Below, in pieces: positions 11,701 through 31,462 of a DNA stretch of 64,000 nt (its first letter is position 1; every line of letters starts with the position of its first letter). Both the position numbers and the translations under genes were made by a program. The DNA is from Citrus sinensis (taxonomy: Eukaryota > Streptophyta > Magnoliopsida > Sapindales > Rutaceae). The stretch spans positions 27,681,001 through 27,745,000 of the forward strand of contig NC_068564.1 of the NCBI RefSeq assembly GCF_022201045.2, read 5' to 3'. Below the pieces are notes generated by a model. That model searched no databases, had not been told where the DNA came from, and was given only the letters and a program-made list of their open reading frames with translations.

Positions 11701-13389
11701 GAGTATTTTGAGTAATTTTTAGAGTGTAAATAACTCCAAAAAAAAAAAAAAGATTGCATTATTAATCAGAAATTTTCTCTTCTAAAAGTTCGTATCTCTT
11801 GCCTTCGCTTATTATTAGATTTCAAGAACGGGATAAACAGTTTAAATATTAAAAAAAAAAAACCAGAATATGAACAAATACAATGTTCTAGGTTAGGGCA
11901 TGGGAGTTACAGCTATCATGGCACTCGTGAAAATTTAGTGACACCGTCACCTAATTTCAGTGTGAAATTAGAATTTTGTAGAATAATATATCATTAGAAA
12001 ATTCAAATACCAGAAGAAAACGCGTAGCATTCACGTGGTCAGCACAAAAAGGTCCATGGCCCCGAGCAGACTCGTAACTATTGGAATTCGAAAGTAATAA
12101 TTAATCAGACCAAAGCCAAAATTTAAAAGTCAGTTTAAACTTGAAACGACTGGCGGTAATGCGGGATTAGTGGTTGAAATCCTGGTGATTGAACTTCGCG
12201 TAATCCAATGATGAAAGCCGGGTTTGGTTTGAAATTTTGTGGGGTCGTTTCGATCACAAATCACACACTTCTAAGACCACTTTGAGCGGGTCGGTGCCGT
12301 TACTCTTAGCAGAAGCTGCTATTGGACAAGCACTTTTGATCCAAAACTTTCCAGCCATACAACGCAACACCCTCAGGTGAATCATTATCTTGTTTGGTTC
12401 TTTCGGTTTTCTCCTGAGCCTGGGCAAAAGAGATTAAGAGAATCTCCCTGTTCCAAGTTTTCCTCGTTCTCCTCAGACTTCCTAATTACATAAGCAGCCC
12501 TGTTTGGACATCATTTTACATTTCTCAGCTTTAAGAATGCCTTCTTTTGAGGTGCTTTATTTCAAGAAGCGTTTCCAAAGCAAAAAGATTTCAACGATAA
12601 GATATCGGGTACGGTGGAGTCAACGACTTAACTGTTTGTTTTATGAAGCTGCTTCCTGTACATTCACTTAATCCTAAAAGCTACCCAAAACCTTCAAATT
12701 CTAGTAAAGCAATTATTGTAATCAACGGCGCTGACCAAAACAGGGGGGTTAAAAAAAAGGAAAATTCAAAATGATTTTGTTACGGGAAGCAGAAGCATAA
12801 CTTTCGGTCAAGCAATTTCTGTGTTACATAATGTTCTCACTTCGTTTTCCAAAAGTCAAAGGTCACGACAGATAAAAGTATCATTTTTTCTAGGAACCAA
12901 AAAAAAGAAAGAAGAGGTACCCCTAAATGTTCACACATAGACATGTGCGTGTGTATATGTATATATAGTTAAAATTAGAAATCAAATCCTTAAAAAGCGT
13001 CATAGATGACGTAATTACCGTTTATCGATCTGACGTAATATAATCTCTATTGTGCTGCTTCTTTGGCTTCAATTCTAAAAGCTTTCTACCATTTTAGTGA
13101 TTCCCAGGATTCTAGATTTACCTAATGAAATATTTCATAATAATAATAATACATCACAGCTCCTCGACCCAACTATGAATCCAATACTTCTGCAACCAAG
13201 AGCACAAACCCAATAAGAGTCCAGGCACGGATTTATAAACAAAGTCCAACGTCTTGGGCTTCTCAACAGCTGTCATACATCAGAGCATTTACATAGAACA
13301 GTTATTTAAGGTTTAGTTTCAACATCTTAAAGAAACAACTGAAATTCCACGAGGTACGGTTCACTGAGCATAATTTAAAACAAACTTAT
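8723..13389. other. Intergenic region between the kinase and protease genes
   Basis: About 4.7 kb, AT-rich with homopolymer runs (for example poly-T near 9740). A less AT-rich island at about 9915-10250 carries a G-box pair. Another mixed-composition stretch at 12050-12560 has no convincing frame. The last ~300 bases before 13390 should include the protease 3'UTR. I see no gene. Confidence 0.5.
10060..10073. promoter_or_regulatory. Pair of CACGTG G-boxes (ABRE-like)
   Basis: Two CACGTG hexamers start 8 bp apart (10060 and 10068), forming CACGTGGGCACGTG. Such paired ACGT cores are the classic arrangement for ABA-responsive bZIP binding. They lie about 1.34 kb upstream of the kinase ATG, whose Arabidopsis relatives are ABA-induced. 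The link to that gene is inferred. Confidence 0.45.
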
Positions 13390-21818
<8,429 letters not shown>

Positions 21819-24513
21819 TCAAGACTGTTCGATCTTCTCGCTGGTGTTTCTAGCAGTACTAGGGCTGTTGTTGTTACCATTGTGGTTTTGGTGATCATTA
21901 TTGCCTATAATGGAGGCGATGGCTGATACTAGAGCTGCAGTGAAGCCTGGATCCGACGTAATGGCGGCCGTTGCTGCACTGATGTTGTCACTGATCAGCG
22001 AGGCTGCTTGGATCCGATTTTGAGCCGAATCATATGGATGCTCCAATCCCAGAGAGCTCAGCAGCCCTAAGAAATTTGATTGATAATTATTATCAATAAG
22101 AGCCGGACCAAGACCGTGTGACATGGGCACAAAATTGTGTGGCAAGTTATTTGGAGAAGTGAAATGGAATTGCCCCAGTGGCCTTTGAAATTGTAAAGGA
22201 TTTGGACTGTGAGTGAGGTCTAATGTAACAGTAGGAAACGGTGCAGAAGCAGAAAGTGATGCCGAGCTTGGTGAGAAGGGTAGTACATTATTTTTGGCTA
22301 ATAAATTTGGGCTCATGATTAGGCCATCTGCACTTGGCATTGATCCCGAAAGCAGCATCGACGCAGCAGCTGATGTGGTTGATGCCATTGACATGGCCGC
22401 CGGAGGCAGCGGATGGTTGTGATTGCCTTCGTAAGTAGTCATAAGTATTGTTCGGTCTTGCGAGCATCTTTGTACCTGATTAAAAATAAAACTTATTTAA
22501 TTAACAAAGGACAAAATACTCTCTTTCCAAGGTAACAATTCTTAAGCACAAAGACTGATTGATTTGATAAAAAAAAAAAAAAAGTTTTCCTATCAACTCC
22601 GAATGCTGATAAATATTGGTCCCAAATTTAACTAAATTATGTGAATATTTGGAAAAAAGAAAAGGACTCTTACTTAAAGAAGCAGAAAAAGAGAAGAATT
22701 AGTATAATTACTTGTTTGCGGACGGGACAACCAGAAGCCATGGTGCAGCGATAATAAGCTCGAGGGCAAGGGTTTCCTTTAGCCATTTTTTGTCCATACT
22801 TTCTCCATTGACATCCATCAGAGATCTGTAAATTAACAAATTAACAAAGATTTATATAAAGATTTAAAATTTTTCATGAACAATGATTATAGAGACAATT
22901 AAAAAGTACTCCTAGGCAAGAAAAAAATTAATAATTATAATTAAGTGATTAATAATACTGCGGCAGAATTATGGCATCTATAATTAATGAGTTAGTTTTA
23001 CACCTCTCTTTTGACTAAACTTCTTAGCTTGTACTTCAAAAATATCAGGCGCAGCTGGCTACTACATTGCCATCTCAAAGTTGTTATATACGCTCACCAT
23101 TTTTGAATCTCTTTTTGTTATTATATCTGGCTACATATTACTAAACTTCTGCGCCAATGGCAAGAAATAATTGTATGAATTGAAGATTGCTCAGTTTTAT
23201 TCATACCATGGATGCTTCTGATCGAGCACGAACTGAGACACGAGCTCTTCTGATCAAGGACGTGGTCTGTGACTGTGAAGCAGCTTGTTCAACATCTCTT
23301 GATGAATTATTATTATTAAACCTTGCAACTTTTTTAGCTCGTTGACCATCATCTGGGGTTACTTCTCTTTCAGTTCTGTCACTGATGTTCCTCTTACCCA
23401 TTTGATGATCATCCAATGCAACAATTTCATCATCACTTCGTGCTTCCATCGACTCAACAATCTTAAATTCCCTAAATCTTGTTGTATCCTCCGAAGAATT
23501 ACATAACGAAACTTTATGATCGTCTTTTCCAGCTTGACCCAGATCCATAAATTGTCGTGCAACACCAACGTTTTCGTCATTTATCATCTAGAATTGAAAG
23601 CCCCACATAAATATTGTGTCTATAGCTTGAAATATATGAATAAACGTAAATAAATATGAAATTAATTGTGACCTTATTATGTGGTGTAATTACACCCAAT
23701 AATAAATTAATTAATTACCTCACGGCCTGCTGTGCTTCCAGCTAATTTTCCAGTCGGTTCGAGCTGAGTAAGTGCACAGAGATGCAATTGCAATGCACGA
23801 TAGTCATTGTTAACTTGATTAAGCAGGGATCTTAAACGTTGATTTTCGACACTCATTTTGTTCAGGTCAGCCCGGAGAACTGCCAACTGTAACAGGAGGA
23901 ATTATATTCTTTAATTTTTTATATACATGAACATACATATACATATCAAAAGTTATATTAATTAATTACAAATCTAATTAAGCTAGAGAAATTAATTAAT
24001 ATTCATAGCCTTGATCACTTAATTACCTTAATTTTTTTATCATGTTTCTTGTGCTCGATATTCCTTGATGATATTCCAGTATCGACATTTCTGGATCTTT
24101 CATTGGTTGTATTAGCAGTTGAAAGATTTAAACCAGTCTGCAGCATGAAAAAAAAATGATAAATGATAAAAAATTAACAAGAAATATTCCAAAATCATTT
24201 AAATCAAATACCATGCAATAATATTTAAGCTTACATTAATATCGAGTTTGATTCTTTCTTCATGTTCATCAAAAGCTGATGAGCTCTCTGTCTTGACACG
24301 ATCAACTCTAAACGTTTCTTGACGATCATCGGAAGCTTTAAGATGATGGTGCTGACTATCATCATGAGCAAAGAAGTTCATCTCATTGACCACTCGTTTC
24401 TCATCACGATGATCTTCACCGTTGATCAGATCATTATCTTTGGCCATGATGATGTCGCGCTTACATATAGCAGCAGCAGCTGTATCAAAGAGGAGTCCCA
24501 CTGAATTGTCCAT
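21819..24513 (-). CDS. WRKY6/31/42-like: Group IIb WRKY transcription factor (WRKY6/31/42-like)
   Basis: Six exons (high to low): 24513-24235, 24137-24027, 23886-23719, 23587-23207, 22825-22712 and 22475-21819; 1710 nt, 569 residues. Group IIb features appear in order: [18 protein letters not shown], a leucine-zipper helix ([20 protein letters not shown]...), [21 protein letters not shown], the WRKYGQK heptad (320-326), a C2H2 finger ending [16 protein letters not shown], then [20 protein letters not shown] and a tail [17 protein letters not shown]. The intron inside the WRKY domain falls after CPVRKQ, the V-type position typical of groups IIa and IIb. WRKY6-type factors bind W-boxes and control senescence, defence and phosphate/boron responses. 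The N-terminus is shorter on Lys/Glu repeats than AtWRKY6. A W-box cluster upstream suggests self- or cross-regulation. Confidence 0.93.
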
Positions 24514-24549
24514 ATATATAGATATGAATATATGATGAAATTGAGACAA

Positions 24550-24600
24550 GAGAGGAAAAGAAAAGAAAAGAAAAAGAAAAGAAAAGAAAAGGAATAGGGA
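24550..24600 (-). repeat. Pyrimidine-rich microsatellite in the WRKY leader
   Basis: An irregular (GAAAA)n run on the plus strand is CTTTT-rich on the transcribed strand. It starts about 35 bp upstream of the WRKY ATG, so it probably lies in the 5'UTR or core promoter. Confidence 0.7.
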
Positions 24601-25683
24601 CAAGAGAGAGTGAAAGAGAAGCTTGAGAGTGTGGAGTCTGAATAAGCAAAGGACTCGGCAATAAAAAGGGTTTGGTCCAAGACGAAAAATGAATGTGAAA
24701 ATTGAAAAAAGAGATTGAAGTTTCTTGTTAGTCTTACTTTAAAAAGGGTTTTTAGATTTTATGAGTTTGAGCGTGAGGTAAGGTGGTGCGTCAAGAGACA
24801 GATGGCCGTTAAGTATCAAAGTCATAAAAGAGAGAAGGGATCAAAAGGGAGGTGAGATATATGAAGGTCCTTAGGCTTAGGTTAAAGCCAAATAAATAAT
24901 AACAAATAAAAGTAGTTATATAATAAATTATTGTAACTATTATAAAGAGAATGAATTTAACAATAATGTAATTCTCATTAAGAGTATGAAATTTTATTTT
25001 TTTTACATGTACATCCAATGAAATTATAACACATATGTATATGTGTGATGCGCCTGTGGATTATAAACATAAAAAATTGATTAAGAGCGAAAATATGTAC
25101 TTAATATCCAGACTCGATAAAATACACACACATATGTTGTATATTATTGGAGAAATGTCAAATTAAGAAAAATAATTCACATAGAAGCTTAATTTTTAAA
25201 TTTTTTTTATTTATAATACTAAGTAAATAGAAATTTTTTTTTATAGATAATGTCTAATAATGTGTTTATTTTGATAACATAGAACCTAATATAGATAAGC
25301 ACAATTGATATCTTCAAGACACACACACACACACATAATTTACTATTCATGCATTTCAATATTTCTTTTGAATTTTCTTGCATTTCAAATTATCCATTGA
25401 CCATTTTTGTTTTCAATCACACCCATATGCCATGTTAAAAAAAAAAAAAAGATTTTCGGAAATTGAAAACTAATATTGAATTAGATTAATATTTAGTTAA
25501 TTGTAGTTCGTGTTTTAGATGAAAATGTCAAAGATATTACTTGGAAACTATAGAGATGGTGCTGCAAGCAACACTTTATTATTCATTTGTGCGTCCAAAA
25601 GAATCTCAAGTGACCCATGATAAAATTAATTTTGAAGTCCGACATGTGTCGACAAGAAAACCGAGGAAGAAAGTTCTGTGAGT

Positions 25684-25822
25684 TTGACTGGATCTACAAT
25701 GGACGGTCCTGATTGGCTGGGTGCATCCCACATGAAGCGGAAATTAGTAAAAGTCAATGATTTTGACGGCCACTGTTATCTGACTAGTACTCGGGACCCA
25801 CCGCATAGTTTGAACGTTGACG
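25684..25822. promoter_or_regulatory. W-box cluster upstream of the WRKY gene
   Basis: Four TTGAC cores occur within 140 bp: TTGACT at 25684, its complement AGTCAA at 25752, TTGACG at 25763 and TTGACG at 25817. They sit 1.17-1.31 kb upstream of the WRKY ATG. WRKY6-type genes are known to be controlled by WRKY factors. Binding here is inferred. Confidence 0.4.
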
Positions 25823-27115
25823 TTTTGGGATCACTACTGTCTACCTGCATAAAATGAAAAAAAAAATTAATAAATAAATATAATGCAATTTTTAAATAAT
25901 CTGATTCGTGAACCAAAGGAAGTAAGGATAAAAGCCTTCTGGCTCCAGCAAATAGCAAACTGAAGGAAACATGAGACTTGAGGATATTTGACATTTTCAA
26001 AAATATTTCCAGTAAATCAATTAAAAAAAAATTATATTTGGCGTTACAACATGTGTTTTTTTCTATTATTATTTTAACATTTGGGATGAATTTTGGGAAT
26101 AAAAAATTTATGAGAGAACTAAGTAGTAGAAAAAATTTCTATGGTGTCATTCTCCCTATAACGCTTGTATAAACTCTATTTATACAAATTAAGGAATTAT
26201 GCAGCATATTGAATGGTCGTCCTACGTCCCATATTATTTATTCTGAAAAATGTGAGACATGACAATAATATTAATTTTGGTCCATCAATCTACACAAATA
26301 AAAGTTTTTTAAAAAAACATGTACTATGTAGTGTTATTGAATTTTTGGTCTTATTTGGTATTGAGATTGCGCAATTGTAGTTAATTTAAAAACTACAATA
26401 CTAAAGTGTCTAAGTAAATATTTGTTGTTGTAGTTTAAAAGTTAAGATGATTTGATTCCATACTGGCGTAATATAAAATTTGTAATATATTTATCAAAAT
26501 TATTATATAAAATTTATACTTTACACGTATATTCTCAACTTTTATTTTTTGTAATTACAAATCATTGCATCGTAGTTCTGATGTCTATCTATCTATTGAG
26601 TGATAGACCGAAAGTATCTTGCATAGAAAGTCAATCGAAGCTACATGCAGAAGACAAAAAGAACCCATCTACGTACCTTTCAGTCACGTTAACATTATCT
26701 TATTATACACCTTGTCAAAACAATTAGCGTTTGGGATTTGGAGCGATGATGCTGATGCCATAACGTTTGAAATCAAAACTCAAAGCTGAAACTAATGCCA
26801 TCATTTTGTCTGATGGGCGGACGATGAAAGACTTCAATTGTACCCTAACTTTGAATAAATACGTTGTGATGATATATGATTGTATCGAGCTTTTATTTTC
26901 TTTTCTTCTTCTTTTCTTCTTTGTTTTTTTCTAGTTATTCAAAGAAGAAGCTTCAAGATTCAAAGATTTAATCGATCGAAGAAAAACGTTGATGTATATT
27001 TGCATGTGCCGGCTGCTATGATCACTATCTGCTGTGATCATCGTTTAATTTCAATCAAATTAGTTAAAGCTGTCGTAAGAGTGTCATGGATTGCATCTGA
27101 TTATCGTGATTTCAT

Positions 27116-27370
27116 AGCTAGAGTTGTGTGATTTTTATATCATAAAATTTTATTCGTTTTAATAAAGAGTTACATTAACTTATATAATGATATCAATTGG
27201 TTTAACTGATGCTAAAATCTTTTGATTAGCGTGACCGATCATTCCAGAGCTAGAGTTGTAAGATCTTTATGCTACAAAACTTTATCCGCCCGTTTCAATA
27301 AAGAATTATGTTAACTTATTTAATAATATTAATTGATGTAACTAATAAAATCTCTTGCGATGATAGTATC
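27116..27370. repeat. Degenerate tandem repeat, two copies of ~132 bp
   Basis: The copies begin at 27116 and 27248 with AGCTAGAGTTGT and continue in parallel (TCATAAAATTTTAT / CTACAAAACTTTAT, AATAAAGAGTTACATTAACTTAT / AATAAAGAATTATGTTAACTTAT). No coding potential is seen. Family unknown. Confidence 0.7.
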
Positions 27371-29740
27371 TTGAATACGATTCAAGTTCTACCCACTCTA
27401 AAATTTTGAAAGGAAAAAAAAAATTAATTTACAATTACAAAATATTTCTGAAAAAAAAATATATGTATAACGCATTGACTTCTAATCCAATCCTTCCATC
27501 ACACTTTGACATTAATCTATCCATCACAATTATTTTTATTAAATTCTTTTTATCTTCAGCGACCGACTTCGTGTGAGCATGTATGTGAACAAATGACTTT
27601 ATTTTCTTCCCCGCTAATTAGGTCATTAGTTAATTTACTCAAATAAAGCATAATGGTTCTTGATTAATTCCAGAAACTAAACTATAACGCATGTATTCTG
27701 ATGGGTTACTTGTGCTAATTCAAACACCCGACATGCTTAGTTGCGCTGCTGATAAAACTACAAAAGTCAAGATTTGGCAAATCCGTATATTTGTTCATTA
27801 GAGAACAGAGATTATTTGGTGAGTTAGCGTGGAAAAGCGGTAGTCTTTCATTAAAAGGATATAAAAAAGAATTAAACTAATTAAATTAAATTAAGCTGAA
27901 AAGGTCCCCAAATTTAATGCCTTAATTTATGTGGATGCACGTGAAAGTGATAAAAAGAAAAAAGAAAAAAGAAAAAAAGAGAGAGGGTCGAATTAAGAGA
28001 CTTTGACCAAAAAGAGAAAGGGTCGCACACACAATCTGTTTTGTGTTCTGACAAAACGATAATACTAGTTTAAGAATAATTATTAATGTTAGACTAATTA
28101 GGGTTAAGCAATTGACCGGTGGCTCACGGAACCATCATAGTAAAATTAAATTATCAAATTTAATCAAATGAATTTGGGGCAAAAAAAAAAATAATAATAA
28201 AGTGGCTCGCAGCTAAAGTCAGATTGCATGACGCGCGCATGCTGCCGGTAATTTTATTATTACCCTTTATTAATTGTTAGGGTAGGCGGCATGCATGGCT
28301 ACGCTCGTGGCTTATTACCAATTATGACTTCTTTTTGTTTTTTTTTTTTTTCTTTTTCCCCTTTTAATTTTTCTAATTATTCTACATGATTAGATGAGAA
28401 TTTAACTGTTAGTATTATAAATATTTACACTCACCTTCATTGTTTTGCCAAGAAGTGAGTCTTCTATACCTATCTCTCTTTTTATTTTCTTTAATTGAAA
28501 TAGATGAATAATATATTTTAAAAAAAATTAAAAAAGAAAACTCGGAATGCTTCCTTGAGGAACATTTAGAATATTTTCCTGAAAGACATTCTCAATTATT
28601 CATGCTTATTAGGAAAATGATACTGAGCATTTTGCGAAGAAGCACCCACAAATGTTTTTTTAAAAAAATAGAGGAAAACGAATTTAGATTCAATGCAGAT
28701 GTAGATTTCGTGTGTAATTTTTAAAACTTTTGATTAGTACTTATTAAGTAAGAGAATATGGTTAATTAAATCTTAGGCAGACAATGTTATAAATACCATG
28801 CATGGTGAAAGATTACATAAAGTTAAACACAAAAAGGATTAACGTTGAATTTAAAGTTGGAAAAGTAAAAAAAAAAACACCTACAAATTCAGCTTGAATC
28901 AATTTAAATACAACATTGAAAGGAAAAAAAAAATGAAAAGAAGATTGAAAGAGAAAGAAATTACACATCACATAATAAAATTATGGGCACGCATGCATTG
29001 CATTAGGTGGGAACTAACAACTAGTCTGATAATAACACAATTGTTTCAATAACAAAAAGCAACAATTATAAGACAAAAAAAAAAAAAAAGAATGATTATA
29101 GCATTAAAAAAACTCACTATAAAACAAAAAAAAAAGAAAAAAGGGTTTGTATCTTTTGTGGTCTTTATACTATTTTCAGTGTATATATAAGGAGAAAATT
29201 GTGACAAATACAAACACCTGATGCCCCCACAACAATCTAAATTAAGATCCAATAGGTGATGGGGCATCGATGATGATTGGTGATGTAGCTTTCATCTTTC
29301 TTTCAAGTTTACAGAAATCGTGCTACCCCGTGTGACAGAAAGAACTCACTAATCAGAAATTTTCATTTCTGCAGCATAACCATTATCAATTTTTTTTTAT
29401 ATTTTTTAAGGGTATTATTATTAGATGATGACTTTGACTTAGTCACCCGATACACCTATTGTTTTCACACTCACAACAATCAAGCTCAATTTTCTTTTTA
29501 ATTAAGATGGAAGCATCTTCAAATCAATTGAAGATGAAACATGGCTACAATTAGAACTTGACCAACACAATTATTAAGAATGTGGTGGTCTTTTTGCCAA
29601 CTCAGAATGTTGAAAAATTTGGTTGCAATTAGGTCGAACCTTTAGAAGATGCAAGATAAAGAAAGTAGACTCGCAATATTTTTTTCCTTGTATTTTTTTC
29701 TTTTAAAATATTGTAAAGCCATCATTTCCCCTTTAATATA

Positions 29741-29908
29741 GCCTCCCCTAAACTATCTATCTAATTTCAAGTAGAATCGCAATTGCCTCAGCATTTTTAT
29801 CATTTTTACCCAAATCTGATGGCGTTACAATATTTAAAAAAAAAAATGATATAAATGCTGAAGCAATAGCAATTCTACCTGAAATTAGATAGATAGTTTA
29901 GGGGAGGC
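29741..29908. mobile_element. MITE-like foldback element with TA target duplication
   Basis: The 168-bp unit starts GCCTCCCCTAAACTATC and ends with its reverse complement. The arms pair over about 67 bp with about six mismatches around a ~35-bp AT-rich loop. TA dinucleotides flank both ends (29739-29740 and 29909-29910), as expected of Tc1/mariner-type (Stowaway-like) MITEs. The terminus is not the usual Stowaway CTCCCTCC, so the family is uncertain. Confidence 0.75.
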
Positions 29909-31462
29909 TATTTACGCCCCGGTGGTGGGGGTAGTGGGGGAATATCGACCACACAAGACTAGTACAGATATTTTGAGCACTAGTAAGCTAAGCTAATTGG
30001 CAATACTTAATTCATTAAGCAATACTGCTTTCAGTATTTCTTCAAGAACTGTGAAATGCAATAAAGAGAGGGTGGCGGGGGGGAAACCATCTCAAAAAGT
30101 ATGTCTAAATACTCTCTCTGTAGACTTTAAGTTAATCAATGGTGATTCTACATAGTCAATGGACCTAGGTAGTCTTTAATTCTTTTAGTTATAATAAGTG
30201 CAAGCAAAAAAATCAAGCCTCTTTGAGTTTTCATTAGAATGAACCTAACTTGTTGCATAGGTGACGCACTCCTTGGTCCATCTTTCAAGGTATGACAAAT
30301 TCTTTGGACCTTAAGGGAGAAATATATGTATATATTTATATTTTAGGGTGTGATGTCATTTTCAAGGCAAAAATGATTAATATGAAAGAAAATTTCTCTT
30401 CTAAATTCAAATTCTATTTCCTCAAATAATAAAAGCCTATTCTTTAACCACCCAATAAATAGCAGGCCTGAAATGTAGGATATATATGTATCCTATTACT
30501 ATAATGCTCGCCACTAATGTGATATGACTTTGGAAGCTTGAGCATTAGAATTTTTCTTCACTAGATTTTTGATTCTAGGTTAGATAAAGATAAGTAAGCT
30601 CCAAGTTGCTGGTCCAACAGTAGATGATTAGAGGATTAAAATGTTTCTGCTGCTATCCTATGTACCTTAAAATATAAAAATTAGAAACACTATGAGCACC
30701 TAAGGGTCCTCATAATCTGTTCATTCCGACGTAGATTTCTAATTTCTAAGCATGCAGGCAAATGTAGGAACTAGGAAAGAACCCATGGAGTTAAATCCTT
30801 AATAAATAAAGACAATAAAACCCTATTAATAGGGTAGGAAAAGGCTCTTCTCAAATCGGCATAATCTATAGGGCTTAGTCCTGGTTGCATTATTCTTCCT
30901 TAAAAATAAGGGATGTAAAGTGAGAACATAGCAGCTCAAAAATGGACTTTTAACAAATCCTATACAACTAGAAGGTAGGCATGCCATCTTGGTTCCCCAA
31001 CATTCAGCTCTTCGCATAAGCCATTCTACAAAGAATCTTCTGCACCTAACTCAGATCTTTGAACCTAAGCATATGTATGCTAAGATAAGCAGAAACAAGC
31101 TGAAAGTAAACATTTTGAAAACAAATGTATGTATGAAACTTATGACAAACCAATGTATGATTTGTCTTCTGGAATAGAGCCTGTCTGTAGTCAGCTTGCT
31201 ACTAGATCCTGCTCTAGAGCGGGAATGTATTGCAGTAGAGAAGTTAAATTTATCATGAACTTTTGCAACTTTTGTCACAGCAAATCAAAATATTTCACTT
31301 GACAACCATCAAAAGATATCATGAACGCAAAAACTTGCATAAAAAAGTAGGAAAAAGAAAAGGATAATGAATACAGGCAATGCACTTTACTTTAGACAGC
31401 AATAGATTTGCCATGATGAGATTTTGATATTAAAAACAAAATTTATTTCATTTTGCTACTAA

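Larger units (their letters stand above)
24514..31462. other. Gene-poor spacer between the WRKY and SWAP genes
   Basis: About 7 kb, AT-rich, rich in poly-A/poly-T runs and an (AC)n run at 25319-25335. It holds the WRKY promoter, the 132-bp tandem repeat (27116-27370) and the foldback element at 29741-29908. The last ~400 bases are probably SWAP 3'UTR. No ORF shows family resemblance. Confidence 0.5.

Noticed and set aside
28205..28310. Inverted GCATGC/GCCGCC phrases near 28240-28300
   Set aside because: The arms match over only about ten bases with interruptions; too weak to call an element.
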